Assembly: GCA_034927815.1 (NCBI GenBank)
Contig: JAYFPK010000037.1
Span: 1-64,000 of the forward strand
Length of the DNA: 64,000 nucleotides
From: Limiplasma sp034927815
Lineage (GTDB): Bacteria > Bacillota > Clostridia > Christensenellales > Aristaeellaceae
Direction of reading: 5' to 3'
Part shown: in pieces, positions 8,397-16,598 of the stretch
Layout of the letters: the number at the start of each line of letters is the position of its first letter
Numbering within the stretch: position 1 is the stretch's first letter
The notes under the pieces: model-generated
Databases searched by the model: none
What the model was told of the DNA's origin: nothing
Seen by the model: the letters and a program-made list of their open reading frames with translations, nothing else
Made by a program: the position numbers and the translations under genes

Positions 8397-9590
8397 TTAC
8401 TTGATGGAGCGGTACTTCTCCGGGATGGTTTCCTTTGTCTGGCCCAGGTATCCCTGGCCGAAGACGTAGGTGTCCTGGTAGAGCATCACGTGGTTGGTAT
8501 GCTCCACGTTGGCGGCATCCAGGTAGTAGGAGCCGTTCCACTCCGCGCCGGGGGTGTACTTCTGGTAGCACTCCATCAGATCGTCAAAGGAATCCACTTT
8601 GGCGGTCTCTTCGATGCAGCGCTTGGCGAACTCCGCCAGGGCCACGGTGGAGGTGTAGTTGTAGGAATAGGCCCAGGTGCCCATGCGGTTTCCGCCGCCG
8701 GCGGCCACGATGACCTCTTCCACCTTCTTGGTGATGGCTTGCCAGTCGCCGGCCTCAGCCTTCAGGTCAATGCCGAAAGCGCCGGGGTAGCCCATGATGG
8801 GGGAGGGAAGGTCCGGCTCCACGAAGATCGCGCCCAGCTGGGCAACCATCTTGAGCAAGGGCTCGGTCTGCGCGTCGTTGGTGCAGAAGAAGGCGGTGTC
8901 CTTGCCGTACTTCTCCACCCAAGCGGGCATGTGCTCCAGAATGAACTGCTGCGCGCCGGGGATGCCCACGTCGCTCATGGGGTCGGGAGCGGTCTCCTGG
9001 GCGAAGGTGATACCCAGGTCCTTGCAAGCCTCTTCCATGATGGCCCTTCTGCGGGCCAGCAGGTCAATGGACATGTGGCGGGGGAAGGAGATGTGCACAA
9101 AGGTCTTGGCGCCCATCTTCTGAGCGGCCAAAATCATCAGGTAGCCGCGGTTGATGTTGTCGGCGTTAACCACCAAATCGGCGGCGGCTTCGATCATTTC
9201 CGTGTCTTCCTGGGGCTCGCCGGAGATCAGGAGGATGTCCGGGCGCATTTCGCGGATCTTTTTGAAGGCCGCGACGGTGCCGGGAACGGACTGGTTCACC
9301 ACGATGGCCTTGACGAGGGGATCATCGGCGAAACCCACGATCTGGGCGATGGTGGTTTCCTGCTCCTGCATGAAGTTGTCCGGATAGGTGACATGGCTGA
9401 CGATGCCGCCATTTTCCACCAGGCCGTACTCGGCGATAAAAGCTTCCGCGCCGCGGAGCTCATCCTCGGACTGGGCGACTGTACCGGTGGCAATGCCGAT
9501 GTGGAAAGCAGGCGTTTCCGCAACCGCCGTCACGGCTGCCAAGCTGGAAAGCATGGCAATGCTAAGAACCAAAGCAACGAGTTTTTTCAT
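8397..9590 (-). CDS. DUF3798-family ABC transporter substrate-binding protein
   Basis: A 397-residue secreted periplasmic-binding-protein-fold protein resembling DUF3798 (PF12683) proteins, whose ligand is not established. The N-terminus is a signal peptide (MKKLVALVLSIAMLSS) with an AVAE cleavage region near residue 25; there is no lipobox cysteine. The mature part opens with a beta strand (FHIGIATG) and continues with alternating strand/helix segments such as KAIVVNQ and ILLISGEP, as in sugar-binding proteins. The ATG at 9590 follows an AAAAGGGGG stretch. It heads the importer operon and has its own promoter (9709-9737). Recognition is by sequence memory, so family membership should be confirmed by profile search. 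Confidence 0.85.
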   Translation of the reverse strand: MKKLVALVLSIAMLSSLAAVTAVAETPAFHIGIATGTVAQSEDELRGAEAFIAEYGLVENGGIVSHVTYPDNFMQEQETTIAQIVGFADDPLVKAIVVNQSVPGTVAAFKKIREMRPDILLISGEPQEDTEMIEAAADLVVNADNINRGYLMILAAQKMGAKTFVHISFPRHMSIDLLARRRAIMEEACKDLGITFAQETAPDPMSDVGIPGAQQFILEHMPAWVEKYGKDTAFFCTNDAQTEPLLKMVAQLGAIFVEPDLPSPIMGYPGAFGIDLKAEAGDWQAITKKVEEVIVAAGGGNRMGTWAYSYNYTSTVALAEFAKRCIEETAKVDSFDDLMECYQKYTPGAEWNGSYYLDAANVEHTNHVMLYQDTYVFGQGYLGQTKETIPEKYRSIK

Positions 9591-9708
9591 TTGGTGTGGC
9601 CCCCTTTTCTCATTGTGATGCGTACCTGGGTATCAAGGGTTGGGGAGTACGGTTTCTTTTCATCCCATGGCTTATTTTACAAAGGTTACATGAATGAAAG
9701 ATGAAAAA

Positions 9709-9737
9709 AGTATACGCTCCGGGAAAGGGGCAGTCAA
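9709..9737 (-). promoter_or_regulatory. Promoter of the DUF3798 importer operon
   Basis: On the minus strand, TTGACT (9732-9737) and TATACT (9709-9714) are separated by 17 bases, about 120 bases upstream of the binding-protein ATG. It is divergent from the dehydratase promoter (9840-9869), so the roughly 100 bases between them are the likely shared control region. Confidence 0.7.
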
Positions 9738-9839
9738 GCATTTTGGAAATTCCCATTGTATTAATTTCGTTTTTTATCAACAAAAAAGGCGGAATAATTT
9801 TGAGGGGCGCGGGGAGGGACAGCCGGGCGGGACCTTGTG

Positions 9840-9869
9840 TTGACAGCCGTTATTTTCATCCCTTACAAT
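9840..9869 (+). promoter_or_regulatory. Promoter of the sugar-acid dehydratase gene
   Basis: TTGACA (9840-9845) and TACAAT (9864-9869) are spaced by 18 bases, about 75 bases before the ATG at 9944. Confidence 0.7.
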
Positions 9870-9943
9870 CTACCCACAAGGCCAGGCAGGAAGCATGGTG
9901 TCGGTTCCCCCTCGTTCCTGGGCGGGGGAGAAGGAGTGGGGAT

Positions 9944-11692
9944 ATGGCGAAGCTCATCAGCCAGCAAATGCGCGAAATCGCGCCGGAGATGGACCCGCTG
10001 CGGCTGGGGACAGGCTGGAAGCCCGAGGATCTTGGCAAGCCGCAAATCATGATCGAGAGCACCTTTGGGGACAGCCACCCGGGCAGCGGGCACCTGGACA
10101 AGCTGGTGAAGGCCGCGCGGCAGGGCATCCTTGAGGCGGGGGGATACGGCGCACGGTATTTTTGCACGGATATCTGCGACGGGGAAAGCCAGGGCACGGA
10201 CGGCATCAATTTCAGCCTGGCCAGCCGCGAGATGATCGCGAACATGATCGAGATCCATTACAGCGCCACGCCCTTTGACGGGGCCGTATATATCGCAAGC
10301 TGCGACAAGGGCCTGCCCGCGCACCTGATGGCCCTGGCCCGGGTGAACGCGCCCTGCGTCGTGGTAACCGGCGGTACCATGAGCGCCGGCCCCGATCTGC
10401 TCACCCTGGAGCAGCTGGGCATGTACAGCGCAAAGTACCGGCGCGGGGAGATCGGCAAGGAGGAGCTGGACTGGGCCAAGGGCCACGCTTGCCCAAGCTG
10501 CGGGGCGTGCAGCTTCATCGGGACGGCCTCCACCATGCAGATCATGGCGGAGGCGCTGGGCCTGGCCCTGCCGGGAAGCGCGCTGCTGCCCTCCAGAAGC
10601 CCGGATTTGGCGGAGTACGCCTGCCGGGCCGGAAAGCGGTGCGTAGAGCTGGCGCTGGAGGGCTTGCGGCCCAGGGATATCGTCACCCTGGAAAGCTTTG
10701 AAAACGCGATTTTGGTCCATGCCGCCATTTCCGGCAGCACCAACTGCCTTTTGCACCTGTGCGCCATCGCCCACGAGTACGGCATTCACATCGACGGGAA
10801 CACCTTCGACCGGCTGCACAGGGGCGCGCGGTATCTGCTGGACGTGCGCCCCACAGGGCGCTGGCCTGCGGAGTTTTTCTACTACGCGGGAGGCGTTCCC
10901 GCCATCATGGAGGAGATCAAACCCTTCCTTCATCTGGATGTCATGACCGTAACCGGCAAGCCCCTGGGGGAGAACCTGGCGGAGCTGCGGGCAAAGGGTT
11001 TCTACCAGCGCTGCCAGGAAAGGCTGGAGGCGGCCAACCAGAAATATGGGATTCGCCTCACCAAAGAGGATGTGATCCGCCCCTATGACCGGGCCTTGGG
11101 CACCCAGGGCAGCATTGCGGTGCTAAAAGGCAACCTCGCGCCCCAGGGCGCGGTGATCAAGCACACCGCCTGCCCCAAGGAAATGTTCCAGGCCACCTTG
11201 AGGGCCAGGCCCTTTGACAGCGAGGAGGAATGCCTGGACGCCATCCTGAACCGCCGGGTGGAAAAGGGGGACGCGGTGTTCATCCGCTACGAAGGGCCTA
11301 AAAGCAACGGCATGCCTGAGATGTTCTACACCAGCCAGGCCATCAGCTCCGACGCGGAATTGGGCCGCTCCATCGCCCTGATTACCGACGGCCGCTTCTC
11401 CGGCGCGTCCACAGGCCCGGTCATCGGCCATTGCAGCCCGGAGGCCCAGGCGGGCGGGCCCATCGCCTTGGTGGAGGAGGGGGATTTGATCCGGATCGAC
11501 ATTCCCAACCGCCTGCTGGCCATCGTAGGGGTGAAGGGGGAGCGCAAAACCCCCCAGGAGATCGAAGCCATCTTGGAGCAGCGCCGCAAGGCCTGGAAGC
11601 CGAAGGCGCACCGGTACCGCACAGGGGTTTTGCGCATGTTCAGCGAGCATGCCGCCTCTCCCATGCAGGGCGCATACCTGGATTTTCCATAA
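9944..11692 (+). CDS. IlvD/Edd-family dehydratase, YjhG/YagF-like (sugar acid dehydratase)
   Basis: A 582-residue iron-sulfur dehydratase of the dihydroxy-acid/phosphogluconate dehydratase family. Cluster-associated cysteines are visible in TDICDGESQGTDG, IASCDKGLPAH and HACPSCGACSFIGTA; GSTN and TDGRFSGAST family motifs follow. Segments such as ASCDKGLPA and the CPSCGACSF region look closer to E. coli YjhG/YagF (xylonate-type dehydratases) than to housekeeping IlvD. The expected reaction is removal of water from an aldonic acid to a 2-keto-3-deoxy acid. The ATG at 9944 has GAAGGAGTGGGG upstream; the open frame extends back to 9701 but crosses the promoter. It is transcribed alone and diverges from the DUF3798 importer, which may deliver its substrate. 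That link is inference. Confidence 0.85.
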   Translation: MAKLISQQMREIAPEMDPLRLGTGWKPEDLGKPQIMIESTFGDSHPGSGHLDKLVKAARQGILEAGGYGARYFCTDICDGESQGTDGINFSLASREMIANMIEIHYSATPFDGAVYIASCDKGLPAHLMALARVNAPCVVVTGGTMSAGPDLLTLEQLGMYSAKYRRGEIGKEELDWAKGHACPSCGACSFIGTASTMQIMAEALGLALPGSALLPSRSPDLAEYACRAGKRCVELALEGLRPRDIVTLESFENAILVHAAISGSTNCLLHLCAIAHEYGIHIDGNTFDRLHRGARYLLDVRPTGRWPAEFFYYAGGVPAIMEEIKPFLHLDVMTVTGKPLGENLAELRAKGFYQRCQERLEAANQKYGIRLTKEDVIRPYDRALGTQGSIAVLKGNLAPQGAVIKHTACPKEMFQATLRARPFDSEEECLDAILNRRVEKGDAVFIRYEGPKSNGMPEMFYTSQAISSDAELGRSIALITDGRFSGASTGPVIGHCSPEAQAGGPIALVEEGDLIRIDIPNRLLAIVGVKGERKTPQEIEAILEQRRKAWKPKAHRYRTGVLRMFSEHAASPMQGAYLDFP

Positions 11693-11734
11693 AGGGCCCG
11701 GCGTGATGCTAGAACTATCCGGGGTCCTCCGGCC

Positions 11735-11762
11735 AAGGCGCGGCTTTGCCGCGCCTTTTTCT
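11735..11762 (+). terminator. Rho-independent terminator
   Basis: Ten-base arms (11735-11744 and 11748-11757) around a TTT loop, followed by a T run, end the dehydratase transcript. Confidence 0.85.
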
Positions 11763-11901
11763 CTCGGGACAAATCCCCGCAAGGGGAAGAAGCCTGGCAA
11801 CATCCGCCCATCCCTTTAAGGACGGCAGCCCGGGAAGGGGATTGATTTGGAAGATAATTCCCCGTGAAATGGGGAAAGGTAAGGCAAAAGGAGGGATTCC
11901 C

Positions 11902-12762
11902 ATGGAAAACACCCAATTTCCAACCTTTCCCCAGCAGCACCAGTCCCAGCAGCCCGGCCATGAGGCGGCCATGAATCCGCAGCCCCAGTATGATAACCCC
12001 CAGTACAAGGCCTCCGGGAAGATGAAGGGCCTGCGGGCTGTGATCACCGGCGGCGACAGCGGAATCGGCCGCGCCGTGGCGCTGTGTTACGCCAAGGAGG
12101 GGGCGGACGTATCCATTCTGTATTTGAACGAGAACCAGGACGCCGGGCAGATCACCCGGGATATCCAGGCGCTTGGCAGGCATTGCCATCCGGTTTCCGC
12201 CGATTTGAGAAGCGAGGAGCAGGCGGTTCGGGCCGTGGAGGAAGCGGTGCAAAAGCTGGGCGGCGTGGACGTGCTGGTGAACAACGCGGGGGTGCAGTAC
12301 CCCCAAAACAGCATCCTGGACATCACCCGGGAGCAGCTGCTGCACACCTTTGAAAGCAACTTTTTCTCCTACTTCTATGTTACCAAGGCGGTTTTGCCAA
12401 AGCTGAAAAGCGGCGCGTCCATCATCAACACGGCGTCCATCACAGCCTTTGAGGGAAACGAGACGCTGATCGACTACTCCGCCACCAAGGGAGCCATCGT
12501 GGCCTTTACCCGGTCCATGGCGCTGTCGCTGATGAAGCAGAATATCCGCGTGAACGCGGTTGCGCCCGGGCCGGTTTGGACGCCGCTGATTGTGTCCAGC
12601 TTTTCCCCGCAGGAGGTGGGCGTCTTCGGCTCCACGTCGCCCATGCGCCGTGCCGCGCAGCCCTACGAGCTGGCGCCGATCTATGTATACCTGGGCTGCG
12701 CGGATTCTTCCGACGTCAGCGGCCAGATGTTCCATGTGAACAGCGGAACGGTCATCAACTGA
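11902..12762 (+). CDS. SDR family oxidoreductase (general stress protein 39/YghA-like)
   Basis: A 286-residue NAD(P)-dependent short-chain dehydrogenase. After a Gln/Pro-rich N-terminal tail (residues 1-45), the Rossmann motif is TGGDSGIGRA (near 54-63), followed by VNNAGVQ and the catalytic Ser...Tyr...Lys in INTASI...YSATK. The tailed form resembles Bacillus YdaD and E. coli YghA, stress-induced SDRs whose substrates are poorly defined. The ATG at 11902 follows AAAGGAGGG; the longer open frame overlaps the upstream terminator and is not used. It stands alone between two terminators or promoters. Confidence 0.88.
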   Translation: MENTQFPTFPQQHQSQQPGHEAAMNPQPQYDNPQYKASGKMKGLRAVITGGDSGIGRAVALCYAKEGADVSILYLNENQDAGQITRDIQALGRHCHPVSADLRSEEQAVRAVEEAVQKLGGVDVLVNNAGVQYPQNSILDITREQLLHTFESNFFSYFYVTKAVLPKLKSGASIINTASITAFEGNETLIDYSATKGAIVAFTRSMALSLMKQNIRVNAVAPGPVWTPLIVSSFSPQEVGVFGSTSPMRRAAQPYELAPIYVYLGCADSSDVSGQMFHVNSGTVIN

Positions 12763-12858
12763 TCCTACCTGGATGAAGACAAGCAAAGAGGGATTTTGTG
12801 CCGGGGGCGGTCCGGCGGGCCGCCTCCCTTTGCGCCGCCGCCGGGGACGGAAATGCCA

Positions 12859-12887
12859 TTGACAAGGGGAAAACACGTACGTATAAT
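12859..12887 (+). promoter_or_regulatory. Consensus sigma-A promoter of the diguanylate cyclase gene
   Basis: Perfect TTGACA (12859-12864), 17-base spacer, perfect TATAAT (12882-12887), about 70 bases before the GTG start. Confidence 0.85.
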
Positions 12888-12959
12888 TTATCATCATAAC
12901 GGTATCGAAGGAATGCTGGACTCAGCAGGTTTTTGATGAAAGAATAGTGAGGTATACGC

Positions 12960-14156
12960 GTGAGCCTTTTGAACATCAGCATAGAAACGCTGTTGGTTGT
13001 CCTTGTTCTCGGACATATCCTCACAGGCGCGCTGATCATTGCGTACACCGCGCGGCGTGAAAGAAGCAGTGCTGCCAATACGTTTTTGCTTTCCAAACTG
13101 CTCCAGCTGGTTTCCTGGGCCCTGATTGGGTCCAGGAAGCTCATGCCGGGCATGTTCCTCATCGCCTTTGCAAATTCAGTGCTGTTTACCGGGGCGGCCC
13201 TGGAGCTGATTGCGTTTATGAGGCTCAAAAACTGCTGTACCCCAAGGATTAAAAAGGCATACGTCGCGTTATTGGTTGGATGCATCCTGACGTTTGTTTC
13301 GGCGGTGGCTTTGGAATGTCCCGAAAACGTAAGGATCACCTTCGCGTCCACCATCACGGCCTTGCTGATGGCCTATCCTGTTTACCGGCTTTTTACGGAT
13401 CCCGAATCCTCCATCCTCCAAAAGACCATCGCCATTTTCTACGGCATTACGATCATCTTCCTGCTTTTCAGAGCCTATGCGGCAATCACCATGGTTGCGG
13501 ATATGAACCTGACCTCCGTAAGCGTTTTCAATACCGGGCTGTTCTTGCTGTTCTACCTGGATATGATTGCGGGAAGCACAGGGTTTATCCTGATGGATAG
13601 GGAGAAGCTGGATGCGGAGTTGGAGAAAGCCGCCTCCTTTGACGGATTGACGAATACCCTCAACCGCAAAGCCTTTATCGAGCGCTCGGAAAAGATGATC
13701 CCCCTGCTTGCAAGGGAAGGAAAGCCTGCCTCGTTTTTGCTGATGGATATCGATGATTTTAAGAGGATCAACGATGTGCATGGGCATTACTCAGGGGATG
13801 ACATATTACAGAACTTTGCCGATATCATTAGAAATGAATTGAGAAATGGCGACTTGTTTGGCAGGTTTGGCGGAGAAGAATTTGCCATCCTGCTTCCCGG
13901 AGCGGATGAAAAGGAGGGTATGGAAATTGCGGAGAGGCTCAGGGCCGCAATCGAAGCGTCCACTGTGGAAGGGAATCCGGGCATCTGCTATACGGTAAGC
14001 ATCGGGATCTCCACCGCCGTGCCCGGCGCGCAGACGGGCATCGCCACCCTTTATAAGGCCAGCGATCAGGCGCTGTACGCGGCAAAGGTAAAGGGAAAAA
14101 ACTGCGTGGTGGCGTGGCAAATGGGAAGCGGTCCCCAGGCAGTACTCGCAGGATAG
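12960..14156 (+). CDS. Membrane-bound diguanylate cyclase (GGDEF domain)
   Basis: A 398-residue protein that should make cyclic di-GMP. Residues 1-212 contain several hydrophobic segments (about seven helices) forming a membrane sensor of no recognised family. The GGDEF domain spans about 225-390, with active-site GGEEF at 304-308, the upstream LLMDIDDFK metal-binding strand, and RNGD at 295-298, the spacing of an inhibitory I-site. All catalytic residues look intact. The start is a GTG at 12960 with AGTGAGG upstream. It is a single-gene unit with a consensus promoter, so it is probably expressed constitutively and tuned by its sensor. Confidence 0.9.
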   Translation: MSLLNISIETLLVVLVLGHILTGALIIAYTARRERSSAANTFLLSKLLQLVSWALIGSRKLMPGMFLIAFANSVLFTGAALELIAFMRLKNCCTPRIKKAYVALLVGCILTFVSAVALECPENVRITFASTITALLMAYPVYRLFTDPESSILQKTIAIFYGITIIFLLFRAYAAITMVADMNLTSVSVFNTGLFLLFYLDMIAGSTGFILMDREKLDAELEKAASFDGLTNTLNRKAFIERSEKMIPLLAREGKPASFLLMDIDDFKRINDVHGHYSGDDILQNFADIIRNELRNGDLFGRFGGEEFAILLPGADEKEGMEIAERLRAAIEASTVEGNPGICYTVSIGISTAVPGAQTGIATLYKASDQALYAAKVKGKNCVVAWQMGSGPQAVLAG

Positions 14157-14252
14157 TGAGGCCGCCACAGGAATCCCCTGTGATGAGCATATCCCTTCGC
14201 CATGGGTCCTGTTTGGCAAAAGCCGAAGCTTCGCAGGCCGGCGCCTCGGCAT

Positions 14253-14306
14253 AAAACGCCCCTCCTGCCCTAAGGTTCCATCCTTTGCGGGCAGGAGGGG
14301 CGTTTT
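14253..14306. terminator. Bidirectional terminator between convergent genes
   Basis: Perfect 18-base arms (14253-14270 and 14289-14306) with A-rich and T-rich ends on both sides terminate the cyclase gene (plus strand) and the small secreted protein gene (minus strand). Confidence 0.85.
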
Positions 14307-14331
14307 CGGTCAGCATTCGCTGCGGGGCGGC

Positions 14332-14811
14332 TCAGTTAAAGGGGTAGTACACATACTCCAGCTTTGTCAAATCGCCATCCTCATTGAGCTCAAACTTCGC
14401 GTAGAAATCGAAATCCTCCCAGGTATCCCTCACGTTCATGAACCACTCCGCCAGGTCCTCGCAGGGCGCGTTGTCCACCGGGTTCATCATGTCGATGGGC
14501 ATCAGAACCTCGCAGTTTTCAGCCAGCCCAAAGGAGTGGATCCCATTCTCGCTTTGGTCAAAGCCTATAAACTCGGGCTCATGATCGCCCTGGGACAAGT
14601 CGATGCTGCCAAAGCAGCCTTGTACAACCACCTGTGTGGGAACGTCCTCCGGGAAATCGCCATTTTCGTCGGGTTCCGCGTCCGCGTTTTTGAAGATGTC
14701 CAACACCAGCAGTTGATCGTAGCCTTCGGGGTTGATGTCGCTGACGGGCTCCGCCAAGGCGGCGGGCACGATCAGCAGCAGGACGGCCATCAGGGCAAGT
14801 ACCTTTTTCAT
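14332..14811 (-). CDS. Small acidic secreted protein of unknown function
   Basis: A 159-residue protein with a clear signal peptide (MKKVLALMAVLLLIVPAALA, cleavage after ALA), no lipobox and no membrane anchor. The mature part is strongly acidic (many Asp/Glu, for example NADAEPDENGDF) and rich in aromatic residues near the end; no domain was recognised. The ATG at 14811 has AAGGAGG upstream. A promoter (TTGAAA at 14888-14893, TACAAT at 14865-14870, 17-base spacer) precedes it. It is monocistronic. Confidence 0.8.
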   Translation of the reverse strand: MKKVLALMAVLLLIVPAALAEPVSDINPEGYDQLLVLDIFKNADAEPDENGDFPEDVPTQVVVQGCFGSIDLSQGDHEPEFIGFDQSENGIHSFGLAENCEVLMPIDMMNPVDNAPCEDLAEWFMNVRDTWEDFDFYAKFELNEDGDLTKLEYVYYPFN

Positions 14812-14864
14812 ATGCTATTCCTCCTTGTGATGAGTTACACCAAACATTCCTACCAGTTAGCTTG

Positions 14865-14893
14865 ATTGTAAGGGATATTACCGCGAATTTCAA
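14865..14893 (-). promoter_or_regulatory. Promoter of the small secreted protein gene
   Basis: Minus-strand TTGAAA (14888-14893) and TACAAT (14865-14870) with a 17-base spacer. Confidence 0.65.
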
Positions 14894-15226
14894 GATATTT
14901 CCAGCAAGGACGCCCCTTTGCCCGGAGATTTTACAAACATGGGGCGCTTACCGCGGCGGTTGCCGGGCGGGCTCGGGTTGGAGGGAACGGATGGGGGCCG
15001 TTTCCCAGAGCCATATCCTTTCTAAAACAGTCCTGTAATATCGCATGACCGCGACCTATCAATGCGGAAAACTCCTTCCCAAGGAGCATGCTCAAAGCAG
15101 GCGGAAAAGCGGTACTGGGGCGATGCCGCCTTTTCGCCATGGGAACAGGCGTGAAGCCCGCGTGACCCCGGTATAATTTCTTGCTTTCACGCGAAAAGTA
15201 GGGAGAAAAAGACGGGGGGTGATGTT

Positions 15227-15775
15227 TTGCGCTTTGAATCCGATTTGCTTGAAGCGGTGGACCGAATCAGCCTGCAATACGAGGAGATACACAATGAGAT
15301 CCAGCGCATTTGGATGGAGGAGATGGTCTTTACATGGCACTGGTGGCTGGATGTCGCGCTGTCGGTGCTGCCGTGGATCTTATGGTTCATCGTCCGCGAC
15401 AGGAAAAATACCCACAACCTGCTGTATGCCGGGTTTTTCTCGATGCTCACCGCCACGCTGCTGGATATCATGGGCATTTCGCAAGGCGTGTGGAACTATA
15501 ACACCTGGCTTCTGCCGTACCTGCCCGAGTATCTTCCCTGGGATTTGACCGTCATGCCGGTTACGGCGATGCTGTTTTACCAGTTCTATCCCAAAGTGAG
15601 CCCGTGGATAAAAGGAGTCGTTTTCGGGGCTGTGGCGGCCTACGTGGTGGAGCCGATTTTCATCTGGGTGGGGGTCTACGAACCCAGCGGGTGGGAACAT
15701 CATTATTCGCTGCCAATTTACTTTGTGATCTATATGATTGGGAACTGGCTGTACACGCGCAAGCGGAATCAATAG
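15227..15775 (+). CDS. CBO0543-family membrane protein (first of tandem pair)
   Basis: A 182-residue integral membrane protein with an amphipathic N-terminal helix (1-30), then about four to five transmembrane helices beginning at WHWWLDVALSVLPWILW. The sequence resembles the CBO0543 family of Firmicutes, whose function is unknown; shared traits include a tryptophan-rich first helix and PWDLTVMPV and EPIFIWVG segments. The start is a TTG at 15227 preceded by a G-rich ribosome binding site; no in-frame ATG fits as well. A TATAAT-like box lies at 15172-15177. It is followed after 10 bases by a second member of the family. Confidence 0.72.
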   Translation: MRFESDLLEAVDRISLQYEEIHNEIQRIWMEEMVFTWHWWLDVALSVLPWILWFIVRDRKNTHNLLYAGFFSMLTATLLDIMGISQGVWNYNTWLLPYLPEYLPWDLTVMPVTAMLFYQFYPKVSPWIKGVVFGAVAAYVVEPIFIWVGVYEPSGWEHHYSLPIYFVIYMIGNWLYTRKRNQ

Positions 15776-15785
15776 GATATGCGCC

Positions 15786-16289
15786 ATGTTAAGAATATTC
15801 GTCGTCTGCGCTTATGTTATCCTATGCTTTCGGTTTGGCGCGTGGAGGAGGTGGAGGGAGTATTATTCGACCTATCTATATGCGGTCATCGGGGATCTGG
15901 CGTACAATTTTCTCTTTTACGATAAGGACCTTTGGGTGTACGACAAGCTGATCAGCCATACGTTCAGCGATTTTTTGGTGGCTGTGGCGGTGTTCCCGTG
16001 CGCCATCACGCTATTTTTGACTTATTACCCCGCCAAGAGATGGAAGCAGGCCGTATACATAGTCTCCTGGGCGGCCTTGAATACTGGGGTTGAATATGTA
16101 TCCTATCAATTTGGATTTATCCTGTATTATCATAACTGGAATATCCTATGGTCCATGATATTGTACAATATTGCCTTTATTTTAGTAAGGATTCATTATG
16201 TGAAGCCGCTCCTGGCCTGGCCGATCTCTTTCGCGCTGGCCTATACCACAATGCTGCTTTTTGATGTACCCTTGGCCGGATTAAAGTAA
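15786..16289 (+). CDS. CBO0543-family membrane protein (second of tandem pair)
   Basis: A 167-residue integral membrane protein with about five transmembrane helices. Recognisable CBO0543-type segments are FRFGAWRRWREYY, VIGDLAYNFLFYD and VRIHYVKPLLAW. The ATG at 15786 follows AGGATATGCGCC; the frame is open further upstream but overlaps the previous gene. It shares an operon with the 15227-15775 paralogue and probably forms a complex with it; this is inferred only from adjacency and family. Confidence 0.75.
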   Translation: MLRIFVVCAYVILCFRFGAWRRWREYYSTYLYAVIGDLAYNFLFYDKDLWVYDKLISHTFSDFLVAVAVFPCAITLFLTYYPAKRWKQAVYIVSWAALNTGVEYVSYQFGFILYYHNWNILWSMILYNIAFILVRIHYVKPLLAWPISFALAYTTMLLFDVPLAGLK

Positions 16290-16598
16290 TGATGACCGGA
16301 TTGCCTGTGAAGCGTGAAGGATGGCTCCACAGGGGACATGGTTTTTGGTTGGGGATTCCGGAGGCGCGGCTTGAACGGAAAAGGAAAAGCGTGAACCCAT
16401 TAGGTCTTGTGCGGTTCAACCATACCCGGCCATGCCTCAGATAGAGCGGGGCAACTTATATAGTGGGCGTTCTCCAGGATGACATCCCTCGATCCACAAA
16501 GCACTCCTCAAAATAAAGCCCATAGGCTCCATAAAGCCTTCCAAGCACACATCCCATGCTCATCCAAACCCATATCCCATTTACAGCGGCGCACCCAC
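16290..16598. other. Intergenic region, no gene recognised
   Basis: About 310 bases between convergent genes. Short open frames exist on both strands, but none has a ribosome binding site or recognisable product, and no clear terminator hairpin was found. Confidence 0.5.
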
